A stretch of DNA of 64,000 bases from Candidatus Fibrimonadaceae bacterium (lineage in GTDB: Bacteria > Fibrobacterota > Fibrobacteria > Fibrobacterales > Fibrobacteraceae), in assembly GCA_031281275.1 (NCBI GenBank), contig JAITFP010000087.1, forward strand, positions 1-64,000. Direction: 5' to 3'. Below the pieces are notes generated by a model, which was not told the origin of the DNA, ran no database searches, and saw only the letters and a list, made by a program, of their open reading frames with translations. This document shows, one piece after another, positions 50,661-60,319 of the stretch (its first letter is position 1; each line of letters starts with the position of its first letter). Position numbers and translations under genes: made by a program.

Positions 50661-52307
50661 TTATTTCATTAATTCGCGTGCATGAGCCAAAACTGCGGGG
50701 GAATTTTCGTCTCCGAGCATTCTGGCAATCTCGGAAATTCGTGCTTTTTCGCTCAGAGGTTCTACGGTTGTGTACGTGCGTTCCTTGGTTTCTATCTTTT
50801 TTACGCAAAATTGACCGCTTGCTTGTGCCGCTACTTGGTGCAAGTGCGTTATTGTAAGTACTTGGTGGTATTTACCAAGCTCACGCAGGCATTCTCCAAC
50901 TTTATGGGCTGTTTCGCCGCTAATTCCGCTATCCACCTCGTCAAAAACCAAAAGGGGGATTTTATCTCTTTCTGCCATTGCGCATTTAAAGGAGAGCAAA
51001 ACGCGGGATAGTTCGCCGCCGCTGGCGGCTTGCTTCAATGGCTTGGAACCCTCGCCCTTGTTTGGGGCAAGCCAAAATTCACCTTGCTCCGCACCGAAGG
51101 CGTTCAGGTTTTCCAACTGCGTGAAGCGTGTGGAGAATATGGCTGTTGGCATTGCTAGGGTGTGCAAAAGCTCTTCAACTTCTGCATCCAGTTTTTTTGC
51201 GCCTGAATTTCTCTTTTTTGAAAGTTCAGTGGCGTTTTTCTCAAATTCAAGCCTAAGTTTGGAGGATTTTTTTTGCAATTCAGCTATATCGGAATCTGAA
51301 TTTTCTAGGCTTTCCAGTTCCTGCTTTCTCTTTTCACGCAAATCTATTAAGCCGTTCAAATCTGTGTGGTATTTGCGTTTCAATTTTTGTATTAGGGCAA
51401 TTCTCGCATTTGCGTTTTCTATTTGCGCTGGGCTGTAATTCTCCGGTTTGCTCGCTTTTTTCAGTTCTTGGCTCAAAACTTTAAGACCCTCTTCTGCTGT
51501 TATTGCCGCATCTGGTTTTGGGGCATCGCTGCATTTGCCTTGAAATTTTTGCAATCTATATACCAGTTCGCTCAAACGCTCCAAAATGCCGCCTTCGCTT
51601 ATGAGCAAATCTAAACATTCATTTGAGATTTTTCTTTTGAATTCGGAACTTGCTGAGCTTTGCACAATGCTTTCACATTCTTCTTCTTCGTTTGGTTTTA
51701 AGTTTGCGCTTGTGAGTTCTTTTAACTGAAACTGCAAAAAATCTTTTTGTTGCGCTATGGATTCCGCATTTTTTTGGCATTCCTCTATTTTTTTATTCAC
51801 CTCGTTCCACTTTTCAAAAGATTCCTTGCATCTTTGCAAAAGCTCTTCGTTTCCGCAATAGGCATCTATGAATTTTTGCTGTGCTCTAATATCTTTTAGC
51901 AAAGTTTGCTCGCTTTGCCCGTGCATTTGCACAAGTTTTTCGCCGAGTTCTTGCAAGTCGCGGGTGCTTGAGATAACACCATTTATGCGGGCTTTGCTTT
52001 TTCCGTTTTGAAAAATTTCACGCTGAATTTCAAGCTCACCGTCTTCAAAATCTATTTCCCTTTCTTGCAAAAATTCTTTTGCATCGTTTAATTTTTCAAT
52101 GTTGAAAAGCCCTTTTAAAACTGCACATTCCTCGCCATTTCTAATTTGCTCTGAGCTTGCTTTTGCTCCGCACAAAAGTTTTAAGGCACTTAAAAACACG
52201 GATTTTCCCGCACCCGTTTCGCCTGTTATAGCCCAGAATCCGTTTGAAAAAGAGATTTCTGCGTTTGCTATTAAGGCTAAATTTTTAATGGTTATCTGTT
52301 TCAGCAT
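50661..52307 (-). CDS. recN: DNA repair protein RecN
   Basis: AITGETGAGKSVFLSALKLLCGAKA, HGQSEQTLL, ASGGELSRVLLSFKCAMA, LVFDEVDSGISGETAHKVGECLREL. Confidence 0.96.
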   Translation of the reverse strand: MLKQITIKNLALIANAEISFSNGFWAITGETGAGKSVFLSALKLLCGAKASSEQIRNGEECAVLKGLFNIEKLNDAKEFLQEREIDFEDGELEIQREIFQNGKSKARINGVISSTRDLQELGEKLVQMHGQSEQTLLKDIRAQQKFIDAYCGNEELLQRCKESFEKWNEVNKKIEECQKNAESIAQQKDFLQFQLKELTSANLKPNEEEECESIVQSSASSEFKRKISNECLDLLISEGGILERLSELVYRLQKFQGKCSDAPKPDAAITAEEGLKVLSQELKKASKPENYSPAQIENANARIALIQKLKRKYHTDLNGLIDLREKRKQELESLENSDSDIAELQKKSSKLRLEFEKNATELSKKRNSGAKKLDAEVEELLHTLAMPTAIFSTRFTQLENLNAFGAEQGEFWLAPNKGEGSKPLKQAASGGELSRVLLSFKCAMAERDKIPLLVFDEVDSGISGETAHKVGECLRELGKYHQVLTITHLHQVAAQASGQFCVKKIETKERTYTTVEPLSEKARISEIARMLGDENSPAVLAHARELMK

Positions 52308-53367
52308 ACCAAAGCCTTAGCTTTGCACCTTCAAAAGCTGTGTTGAAATTATAGCTTGAATAAGCGGGTCTAATGTTAGAAAAAGAAAGAGATTTTGGAT
52401 TTATCGTTGGATTTCCAAGCCTTAACGTTAAGCTAAAGGTATTTGGTACATAGTTGCGCAGTTTTTTAGTGACTTGGAGTTTTAAAGTATCGCCTTCCCA
52501 AAATACAAGATTTGAATGACCATTCTTTTCTACAAAATCTGTGTCTATCCTATACTCTTCGTTAAACACAAGCACTGGCACCGCACGTCCAAGCTCGCTT
52601 CCCGTGGTATCGCTTGATTTGGGCAAAACCAATTGTGCAAAGACAACTGTTTTGTTAGCTTTTATTTTATTTTTTCCAACTTCAAAAACAACATCAAGAG
52701 ATTCTCTAACTCCGCCGTGCAAACATAAATCTCCGCACGATTCTACGTGCGTTTTTTGCGCAACGCGCAATAAGCCAGATATATCGGAAATTGCGGGCGC
52801 GGCAATGCGCAAAATCGCGTTATTTGTGAGCAACTTTATGCCAACAAACAACCTAAGGGTATCGGCTTTAAGTTCCCGAAATTTTGTTGGCAGAAGAACG
52901 CTAAATGAATCAATGCTTATATCTGCGGAATCTGTGAATGGTTTTTGGAATTTAAGCCAAGTGGTATCGTGTACTGTTTCTGTTTCTTTTGACCAATAAA
53001 ATCTAGCTTGTATGTTTTTATGTTCATCTGGAATATTGCCTTCATAAAAATTAGCATAAAAAACGCTATCTGGTTTCAAATTCCAAACGGAATCGAGCTT
53101 GCCCACAGTTCTCAAACCAAAATAAAGAATTTGCTCCACATTATTCGCATTTCCAAGCACGGCAAAAGAGCTAACCATAGATGTAGATGTAGAGGTATCA
53201 CGCCCTAACTTGGAATTCTTTAAAGAAATTTCAATTTCTATGGAATCCTTGCCATAAGAGGTTGCAATACCTTGGTTATCAAACCATTCTTTCACGGTTG
53301 CAGAATTATCAGATGAACACGCTGCAAAAAGAGCGCACAAAAGCAGAATTATGAGAAAGCGAAGCAT
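52285..53367 (-). CDS. hypothetical lipoprotein
   Basis: MLRFLIILLLCALFAACSS lipobox; no recognised family. Confidence 0.7.
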   Translation of the reverse strand: MLRFLIILLLCALFAACSSDNSATVKEWFDNQGIATSYGKDSIEIEISLKNSKLGRDTSTSTSMVSSFAVLGNANNVEQILYFGLRTVGKLDSVWNLKPDSVFYANFYEGNIPDEHKNIQARFYWSKETETVHDTTWLKFQKPFTDSADISIDSFSVLLPTKFRELKADTLRLFVGIKLLTNNAILRIAAPAISDISGLLRVAQKTHVESCGDLCLHGGVRESLDVVFEVGKNKIKANKTVVFAQLVLPKSSDTTGSELGRAVPVLVFNEEYRIDTDFVEKNGHSNLVFWEGDTLKLQVTKKLRNYVPNTFSLTLRLGNPTINPKSLSFSNIRPAYSSYNFNTAFEGAKLRLWYAETDNH

Positions 53368-53410
53368 TGTAGATGGAATATAGAAAAACGCACTTACTAT
53401 ATTTCCATAC

Positions 53411-54688
53411 ATGCAAATTCCAATAATAAAAGCAAATCAAAATTCTCCCGAAGTTTTGAGAATATGTTCTCGCTCTGCTGCGCAGAGCATCGAAATTGAA
53501 AAACTCGTCAGAGAAATTCTTTTCAATGTCAAGGAAAAAGGGACCCAGGCAGCGGTTCTTTATGCTAAGAAATATGATGGGTTGAAGAAAAATGATTTGA
53601 GGATTAGCGAAGCGGAAATAAAAAAAGCTGTTGCTAAAATTGATTCGGATTTGAAGAATGCGTTAAAGCAAGCCATTGAAAATGTAAAGATTTTTCATCA
53701 AAAACAAACGGAAAAATCTTGGACTTTTAAAGGCAAAGACGGAGAGGTTTTGGGGCAAAAAATTAGACCGCTTAAAAGAGTAGGATTGTATGTACCTGGT
53801 GGTGCAGGAGTTTATCCGAGTACGCTCATTATGAATGCGGTGCCAGCTTTGGTTGCAGGGGTAAAGGAGCTTGTGGTGGTGAGTCCCATAAAAGAGAGCT
53901 TGCACAGCTCGGTTGCTTATGTGCTTTTGGAACTTGGAATAAAAGAGGTTTATCACATTGGCGGAGCGCAAGCCATTGGCTTGCTGGCTTATGGCGCAAA
54001 AGGCATAGCTCCTGTTGACAAAATTGTTGGTCCCGGCAATGTATTTGCCGCCTTTGCAAAAAAAGAGGTTTTTGGAACTGTGGATATAGATATGATAGCC
54101 GGACCCTCCGAGATTGCGGTTTTGGCAGATTCCACGGCAAACCCTAAGTGGGTAGCAGCAGATATGCTTTCGCAGGCAGAGCACGGGTCTGGTTTTGAGG
54201 CTTCTGTTTGCGTAACCGATTCTTTGGCTTTTGCGAAAAAGCTAGCCGCCTGCATAGCGGAGCAGGTGAATTCAAGCCCCAAAAAAGATATTCTAGAAAA
54301 ATCGCTTTCCGCTTATGGGCGAATTTTTTTGGCTAAGAATATGAATGAGGCTGTGAGCATTGTGAATAAAATTGCACCGGAGCATTTAGAGATAGTGGCT
54401 AAGAACCAAGACGATTTGGAAAAAATGGTAGAAAATGCAGGAGCTATATTCATAGGCTCTTATTCTTCCGAACCAGTTGGAGATTATTTTGCTGGACCTA
54501 ATCACGTTTTGCCAACAAATGGCACAGCTAGGTTTGCAAGCCCGCTTGGGGTTTATGATTTTTTGAAGAGGACTAGCATTATAAGGTATAGCAAAAAGGC
54601 TTTGGAGAAAAATGGGGCAAATATAGCTAAAATTGCGGATTCTGAGGGTTTTTATCACCATAAAAGGGCAATTGTGGTGCGTTTGTAA
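53411..54688 (+). CDS. hisD: histidinol dehydrogenase
   Basis: LKRVGLYVPGGAGVYPSTLIMNAVPA, GGAQAIGLLAYG, VDKIVGPGNVF, DMIAGPSEIAVLAD, QAEHG. Confidence 0.97.
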   Translation: MQIPIIKANQNSPEVLRICSRSAAQSIEIEKLVREILFNVKEKGTQAAVLYAKKYDGLKKNDLRISEAEIKKAVAKIDSDLKNALKQAIENVKIFHQKQTEKSWTFKGKDGEVLGQKIRPLKRVGLYVPGGAGVYPSTLIMNAVPALVAGVKELVVVSPIKESLHSSVAYVLLELGIKEVYHIGGAQAIGLLAYGAKGIAPVDKIVGPGNVFAAFAKKEVFGTVDIDMIAGPSEIAVLADSTANPKWVAADMLSQAEHGSGFEASVCVTDSLAFAKKLAACIAEQVNSSPKKDILEKSLSAYGRIFLAKNMNEAVSIVNKIAPEHLEIVAKNQDDLEKMVENAGAIFIGSYSSEPVGDYFAGPNHVLPTNGTARFASPLGVYDFLKRTSIIRYSKKALEKNGANIAKIADSEGFYHHKRAIVVRL

Positions 54689-54753
54689 AAAAAATGTCTA
54701 TTTTTTGTAAAAATTTTCTATATTTTTAGGTGAAAGTTAAATTAATGGAGGCT

Positions 54754-55956
54754 CAGATGAGGAAACTTAAAATTTTGGCTGTGGCGGGTTTAGCCAGTGC
54801 AGCTTTTTCTGCAGGCAATCTTTGGGATTTCGCCACTTTGCTTGATGCAACTAACTGTGGTACATTTTGCGGACAAGTGCATACACCAGGTGCAGTATAT
54901 TGCTGGTCACAAGTTACACCAAGTGCTACAAATGGCTGGGGCAGACCTTGTTTTGATGGAACCGGCGGCTGGTGGTTTGGTTATGCAGATGAAGGCGGAA
55001 CGGTAAAAGATGCTAGTTCTAGCAATAACGTATTCGTACCAAAAGGGCAAGGGGGATGTGAAACCGATCTAAAGCCAACCGAAGCGATTGGTACTATTGT
55101 TATTGAGAAATACATAGAACCCGGAAAGCAGAATGTGGACTGGATAGAAAAGACGGTGGCTGGTGCCACAACTGGAACAGCCGGTAAGCATTATTTGGTT
55201 AAAGGCTATGGATTAGGTGCGGGAACAGATGGTTTGGACGTAACCTTTTCAAACCCAGGTGGAACCGATGAAAAACCTAGCGTGTCTGCTATTGGCTTTA
55301 ATTGGCGTGGAAAAGAAGAGTGTGAGAGAACGGACTATGAAGGTTCTTACATAGAAAACATTGGTGGTGCTGGAGCAGGTCTTTGCATAGTTTACAAAGC
55401 AGATAAAGCAGGCGTTGATGTTGAACTTGGCTGGAACGAATCATTATATGAATATAATACTTGGATAGCGAAATTACCTGCTGCCTCCAGCTGGAAGACG
55501 GTTAATATAAAATGGGAATCCTTTGGGCTTTCCTACGAAACTGGTGAACCGACTGAGCCTAGAGAGACTGCTCTTACAAAAGCAGAAGCTTTGAAATTTG
55601 CCCTTAAAACCAAGACTGCAGCAGCAGAAACAATTCACTTCCAGTTGAAGGAAGTCGGTTGGCATGGTTCTTGCAGCGGAGATGCAGAAGAACTTCCGCC
55701 ATACCAAGGTGGTGGCGGCGATCCCAGTCCTATTGTCGGTGGCAAAGTTGCTTCTGCTTATAATTTCAATTTGAATGGTCGCACTCTTTCTGCAAACTTT
55801 GCTGGCACTGTTCAGGTTGTAAGTTTGCAGGGCAAGGTAGTAGCACAAAAAACACTTGCCAAAGACGAGCGTTTGAACCTTTCAAACTTGCCTGTGGGCG
55901 TTTATATGGTTCGTTCCGAGAGTCGCGGAATTGTGCAGAAAATTATGTTGAAATAA
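54754..55956 (+). CDS. secreted protein with C-terminal sorting-like domain
   Basis: Signal peptide; C-term AGTVQVVSLQGKVVAQKTLAKDERLNLSNLPVGVYMVRSESRGIVQKIMLK resembles T9SS-type A sorting domain. Confidence 0.7.
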   Translation, partial: QMRKLKILAVAGLASAAFSAGNLWDFATLLDATNCGTFCGQVHTPGAVYCWSQVTPSATNGWGRPCFDGTGGWWFGYADEGGTVKDASSSNNVFVPKGQGGCETDLKPTEAIGTIVIEKYIEPGKQNVDWIEKTVAGATTGTAGKHYLVKGYGLGAGTDGLDVTFSNPGGTDEKPSVSAIGFNWRGKEECERTDYEGSYIENIGGAGAGLCIVYKADKAGVDVELGWNESLYEYNTWIAKLPAASSWKTVNIKWESFGLSYETGEPTEPRETALTKAEALKFALKTKTAAAETIHFQLKEVGWHGSCSGDAEELPPYQGGGGDPSPIVGGKVASAYNFNLNGRTLSANFAGTVQVVSLQGKVVAQKTLAKDERLNLSNLPVGVYMVRSESRGIVQKIMLK

Positions 55957-55980
55957 TCTATTTTTCACTTTTACAAGCCT

Positions 55981-56004
55981 AAGCCCTCGCAAGAGGGCTT
56001 TTTT
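55981..56004 (+). terminator. intrinsic terminator
   Basis: AAGCCCTC-GCAA-GAGGGCTT followed by T run; 24 nt after the 55956 stop. Confidence 0.8.
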
Positions 56005-56033
56005 ATTGCAAAATATCACAGAAAAGCGAAAAA

Positions 56034-57812
56034 ATGTTTTTTTGGAAAAAAATTATGTATATTATATATATGATACGTTCTATCCTTTTAATTGCGTTAG
56101 GGGCGGTTCTCTCTTTTGCCACCCCATTTGGAGACCACGGTAAATTGTCTGTTAAAAACGGCAAAATTGTGGACAAAAATGACAAAGAATTTGTGCTTCG
56201 CGGCATGAGCATGTTCTGGAATAAATGGACAGAGGGTAGTAGATTTTACAAGCAGAGTACAGTTTCCACCCTTGCAGGCTCTTCTTGGAATGCAAACGTA
56301 ATTAGAGTTGCCATAGGAGATGGAAACACTTCGCAAATGACTGAATTTATGGACTGGACTTCGCAAGCTGGAATTTATGTAATTGCAGATTGGCATTACC
56401 ATGACATAGATCAGAACGGAGCTACGAATTTCTTTCGCACGGTATCTAATCATGCAAAAACCAGAGGCTATACCCATGTTCTGTACGAAGTTTACAACGA
56501 ACCGATAAAGCAAAGTTGGTCTCAAGTAAAATCGTATGCAGAGGCAATCATAGATGTTATCAGAGCAAATGACCCAGATGGCATAATAATAGTGGGCAAC
56601 CCTAACTATTCCGCTGACTTATCTTCTCCAAAGGCTAGTCCCATTGCCCAAAGCAAGGCAAAGAATGTTATGTACACTCTGCATTTTTATACTTCGGATC
56701 CAAACCATAACGCTTATAAAGCTGCTCTTCAGGTGGCTTGGTGCGACAATTTTCCAGTTTTTGCTACTGAGTGGGGAACAAGTTTTGCAGACGGCAATGG
56801 TACACAAGATTGGACTTTAACAAATGGCTGGATGAGCTTGGTTGAAACGCTCGGCATTTCTTGGGCAAATTGGTCCGTAACAGACAAAGGCGAATCTTCG
56901 GCGGCTTTATCGCAGAATTGTTGCGGTGGCGGCACATTTAGCGATGGCAATTTATCCGCATCTGGAAAATATGTTCAGCAAATTATGAAAGCTCGCAATG
57001 CTGGCGGTGGAGTCACTTCTGGCAATGGCGGCAATGTGAGTTTAACTCAGTTAACCATAAATTGCGGAAATCCAGCCGAAAAAGGGCAAAAAACTGGCAT
57101 TGTAAAGGTTGGTGGCGCGGCAACCAATGCGGTGGATTTTGTTCCTGGCACTATGTCTGGGGCAAAAGATTCGGTAATTTTAAATTCGGCTCCAGTATTG
57201 CAGGGCAATGCAAGTACATTTAGCGTTAGCTATAAATTAACCGATCTTTCAGGACCAGGCAAATACAAAGTTAGACTTAGATATGGCTCAACAGCTGCGG
57301 CAACTGTTTCTTTGCAGGGCGATGGCGTTGAGTCTGCTTCTGCTGAGCTTGCAAGCACGGGCGGCGCATCAACATGGAAAAATGCGGATTATATTCCTAT
57401 AAATGTAACTGCAAGCGGTTCAGAAACAACGTTGAAATTAACTTTTACTGGAGCCAACAATTTTGTATTTGTGAATATCCTAGCGGCTACAGATGGCACA
57501 AATCCCAATCCCATTTCCAGCTCCAGTGCGGAAGAGCCCAGCTCCAGTTCCAGCGCAGAAGATCCCGCTTCCATAGATTTACACCAAATTGCCTTTACCA
57601 ACAGTCTAAACGCAATGCAAAACTCCATAAACTTACAGGTAGCCCGTGAAGCGAGCTTCAAAGTCTTTGACCTAAAAGGCAACCAAGTACGCTCATTGAA
57701 ATTCACGCAAGGTAGCTATAATGTATCCCTTGCCGACTTGCCAAAGGGCTTGTATATTGTAAAAGCTCAGTTTGGAAGCCAAAAAGAGATATTGAGAGTG
57801 CCGATTAGATAA
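56034..57812 (+). CDS. GH5 cellulase with CBM-like region, Ser linker and C-terminal sorting domain (start may be 56070)
   Basis: FVLRGMSMFWNKW, ADWHYHD, VLYEVYNEPI, VFATEWGTS; C-term LADLPKGLYIVKAQFGSQKEILRVPIR. Confidence 0.9.
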   Translation: MFFWKKIMYIIYMIRSILLIALGAVLSFATPFGDHGKLSVKNGKIVDKNDKEFVLRGMSMFWNKWTEGSRFYKQSTVSTLAGSSWNANVIRVAIGDGNTSQMTEFMDWTSQAGIYVIADWHYHDIDQNGATNFFRTVSNHAKTRGYTHVLYEVYNEPIKQSWSQVKSYAEAIIDVIRANDPDGIIIVGNPNYSADLSSPKASPIAQSKAKNVMYTLHFYTSDPNHNAYKAALQVAWCDNFPVFATEWGTSFADGNGTQDWTLTNGWMSLVETLGISWANWSVTDKGESSAALSQNCCGGGTFSDGNLSASGKYVQQIMKARNAGGGVTSGNGGNVSLTQLTINCGNPAEKGQKTGIVKVGGAATNAVDFVPGTMSGAKDSVILNSAPVLQGNASTFSVSYKLTDLSGPGKYKVRLRYGSTAAATVSLQGDGVESASAELASTGGASTWKNADYIPINVTASGSETTLKLTFTGANNFVFVNILAATDGTNPNPISSSSAEEPSSSSSAEDPASIDLHQIAFTNSLNAMQNSINLQVAREASFKVFDLKGNQVRSLKFTQGSYNVSLADLPKGLYIVKAQFGSQKEILRVPIR

Positions 57813-57886
57813 AAAAACTTCCCCATTTGCCTAAAAAAATCTATATTTAATATAGGTAGTTTTTAGCTTAAAATGGGGGCGTTCTT

Positions 57887-60277
57887 ATGCTCAAAAAAAT
57901 AACAGCCATATTGGCACTCGCTACACTTCTAGCGTATTCTGCGGTTAAGTTTCCGTACCCACAAAGGAAACAATACGGCAACGGAACAATAAATGTTGCG
58001 AACTCAACCGCAGATACGGACTTAAAAGCCAAATTTGAAAATTATATAAAGGATTTTTATGTGACTGGAACTTGCGGGGGCACTGCTTGCGCTCGTATTA
58101 AATTTTTTGATCCAGATAAACAAGATGATGCGAATTACACCGTTAGCGAAGGCATTGGCTACGCCATGCTATTGGCGGTTTATTTTAGTGGCACCACAAG
58201 CTATCAAGACCATTTTGACAAATTGTGGGCATATTATAAAGCTAATACAAACAGCAATGGAGTTATGAATTGGAAAATTAGCGGTTTTAGCGGTGCTACG
58301 GGGCAAAATGGTGCAACTGATGCTGAATTTGATGTTGCCCTTGCCTTGGCAATGGCTCGCTATCAGTTTGATGACACAAAATACGAAACCGCTGCAAAGG
58401 ACTTAATAGGGAAAATCTGGGCATCTGAAATGGAAAGCAATGGTCTTCATAAACCAGGAGATGCTTGGAACGGCAATAAAAATCCTAGTTATGTAGCCCC
58501 TGCTGCTTTTGAAATATTCAAAGATTTGGGTAATTCTTCAAACTGGGCAAGTGCTCTTACTGCGAATTACACTCTTTTAAAGAATAATCAAAATAAAAAT
58601 TCAACAGGTTTGGTATCTGGCTGGAGTGATGCCAGCGGCAATCCCAATACTTGCACAAATAGTTGCGGAATTAACGAAATAGCCTACGACCAAGATGCAG
58701 TTCGTGCTCCTTGGCGCTGGGCTACGGCAAATGCTTGGTTTGGTCATGCAGATGCAAAAACTTTGATCAATAAATTGGGAACTTGGGTCAATGGAAAAAA
58801 TCCTGGCGACATTAAAGGACCCATAAAATTAGATGGAACTATGGGTACTAATTCCAATGCCAGTTACTATGGTTCTTTGATGTGCGCTTTAACAAATAAT
58901 AGCAGTTATCAATCCAAATTAAATTCATTTTTCAGCACTATGATGGGTCAGACCGAAAGAGCCAACACTTCTTATTTTAACCAGTCTATGTTGCTTTTAA
59001 CAGGTTTGCTTGTGAGTGGCAATATGCCCAACTTAAAAGCTTGTGCTGCTGGCAACTGTGGCACAAATATGTCTGCCGTAGGAGGCGGTGATGGAAACTC
59101 CACTACATTAGACAGGCTTGCCGTTGCAGGAAGCGATACCGAAGATAATAGAAGTTTATCAGCTCTTTGGGAAGCTTGGTATGCCTATACAGATAAAGAA
59201 GCTGGATACAAGGATGGCAAACCTGATGCTGGTCAAGCTAATTCTAAAATAACCAATACTCCATTCAAAGCCAAAGATGAAAATGATAATTGTAAAGAAA
59301 TTGATAGTTATCGCGTAGTTCTTCAAGATGGCAATGACTGGGCAGTTAAAATTTCAAGTTACACACTTGACCAGGGAACCTATAAATACGAGCCATTTGT
59401 AGCCTTGGGTTTGGATGCTAGGAAAAATGGCAAACCTACAAATCAAGGTGGTTATGACCTTTCAAAATGCACAGGCGGCTTTAGCTACAGCTATAAAGGT
59501 CCGCCTCACAAATTCAAAGCGTTAAGCTCTGAACTCACAGAAGGTGCAGGCTTTGACCATTTTAAGAACATCACAACCGCTTCAACATCAAGTTGGACGA
59601 CTATTACAATACCTCCAACTGAACTAGAACAGCCAACTGGAAGCTGGGTTACCGAAGTAAAACCTTTTAACCTAGCAAAAGTTCGTGGTTGGGGATGGGA
59701 ACTTTTAGGAGCTGCGACTTCCGGAGGAACGGGGTTATCCCCAGCAACGGGTAATTTTGCTATAAAAGATTTCAAATGCCTCGGAAAAATGGATTTGCCA
59801 ACACAACAGACACCAAAATGCGGCAATTCTACTCCTCCAGTTACAACTAGTAGCTCCTCTAGAGCAACTGGCACTTCCAGCAGTTCTAGCGTTGGTAGCA
59901 CTGGTGGTTCCAGCAGCTCCAGAGTAGGCAGCAGCTCTAGTGCAAATGGCACTCCAGGCGGCAACAGTTCCAGTAGCTCTGCAAACGGCACTCCAGGTGG
60001 CAACAGCTCCAGCAGCGAAATAGAAGATACCCCAATAATATCCATTTCTGGGTACGCAGCAAACAACGGTGCCCTCGCGATTAATAATGGTGTGAATTTG
60101 CAAGTATCCAAAGCGGCAAACGTAGAGGTATTTAGCCTAAACGGAAAATCCATCCGCAAGCACGAATTTTCAAGCGGCACCTATTCCATAATGCTTAACG
60201 ATTTGCCCAAAGGCTTATATATTGTAAAAGTTCAATTTGGAAGCCAAAAGGAGATACTGCGTGTGCCGGTTAGGTGA
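57887..60277 (+). CDS. GH8 endoglucanase/xylanase with Ser-rich linker and C-terminal sorting domain
   Basis: YTVSEGIGYAMLLAVYF, GVMNWKISGF, GATDAEFDVALALAMA, AWNGNKNPSYVAPAAFEIF, YDQDAVRAPWRWATANAWFG; C-term LPKGLYIVKVQFGSQKEILRVPVR. Confidence 0.9.
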   Translation: MLKKITAILALATLLAYSAVKFPYPQRKQYGNGTINVANSTADTDLKAKFENYIKDFYVTGTCGGTACARIKFFDPDKQDDANYTVSEGIGYAMLLAVYFSGTTSYQDHFDKLWAYYKANTNSNGVMNWKISGFSGATGQNGATDAEFDVALALAMARYQFDDTKYETAAKDLIGKIWASEMESNGLHKPGDAWNGNKNPSYVAPAAFEIFKDLGNSSNWASALTANYTLLKNNQNKNSTGLVSGWSDASGNPNTCTNSCGINEIAYDQDAVRAPWRWATANAWFGHADAKTLINKLGTWVNGKNPGDIKGPIKLDGTMGTNSNASYYGSLMCALTNNSSYQSKLNSFFSTMMGQTERANTSYFNQSMLLLTGLLVSGNMPNLKACAAGNCGTNMSAVGGGDGNSTTLDRLAVAGSDTEDNRSLSALWEAWYAYTDKEAGYKDGKPDAGQANSKITNTPFKAKDENDNCKEIDSYRVVLQDGNDWAVKISSYTLDQGTYKYEPFVALGLDARKNGKPTNQGGYDLSKCTGGFSYSYKGPPHKFKALSSELTEGAGFDHFKNITTASTSSWTTITIPPTELEQPTGSWVTEVKPFNLAKVRGWGWELLGAATSGGTGLSPATGNFAIKDFKCLGKMDLPTQQTPKCGNSTPPVTTSSSSRATGTSSSSSVGSTGGSSSSRVGSSSSANGTPGGNSSSSSANGTPGGNSSSSEIEDTPIISISGYAANNGALAINNGVNLQVSKAANVEVFSLNGKSIRKHEFSSGTYSIMLNDLPKGLYIVKVQFGSQKEILRVPVR

Positions 60278-60319
60278 GCATTTACTATATTTTTAGCATT
60301 CAACTAGGAGAGGTATAAT

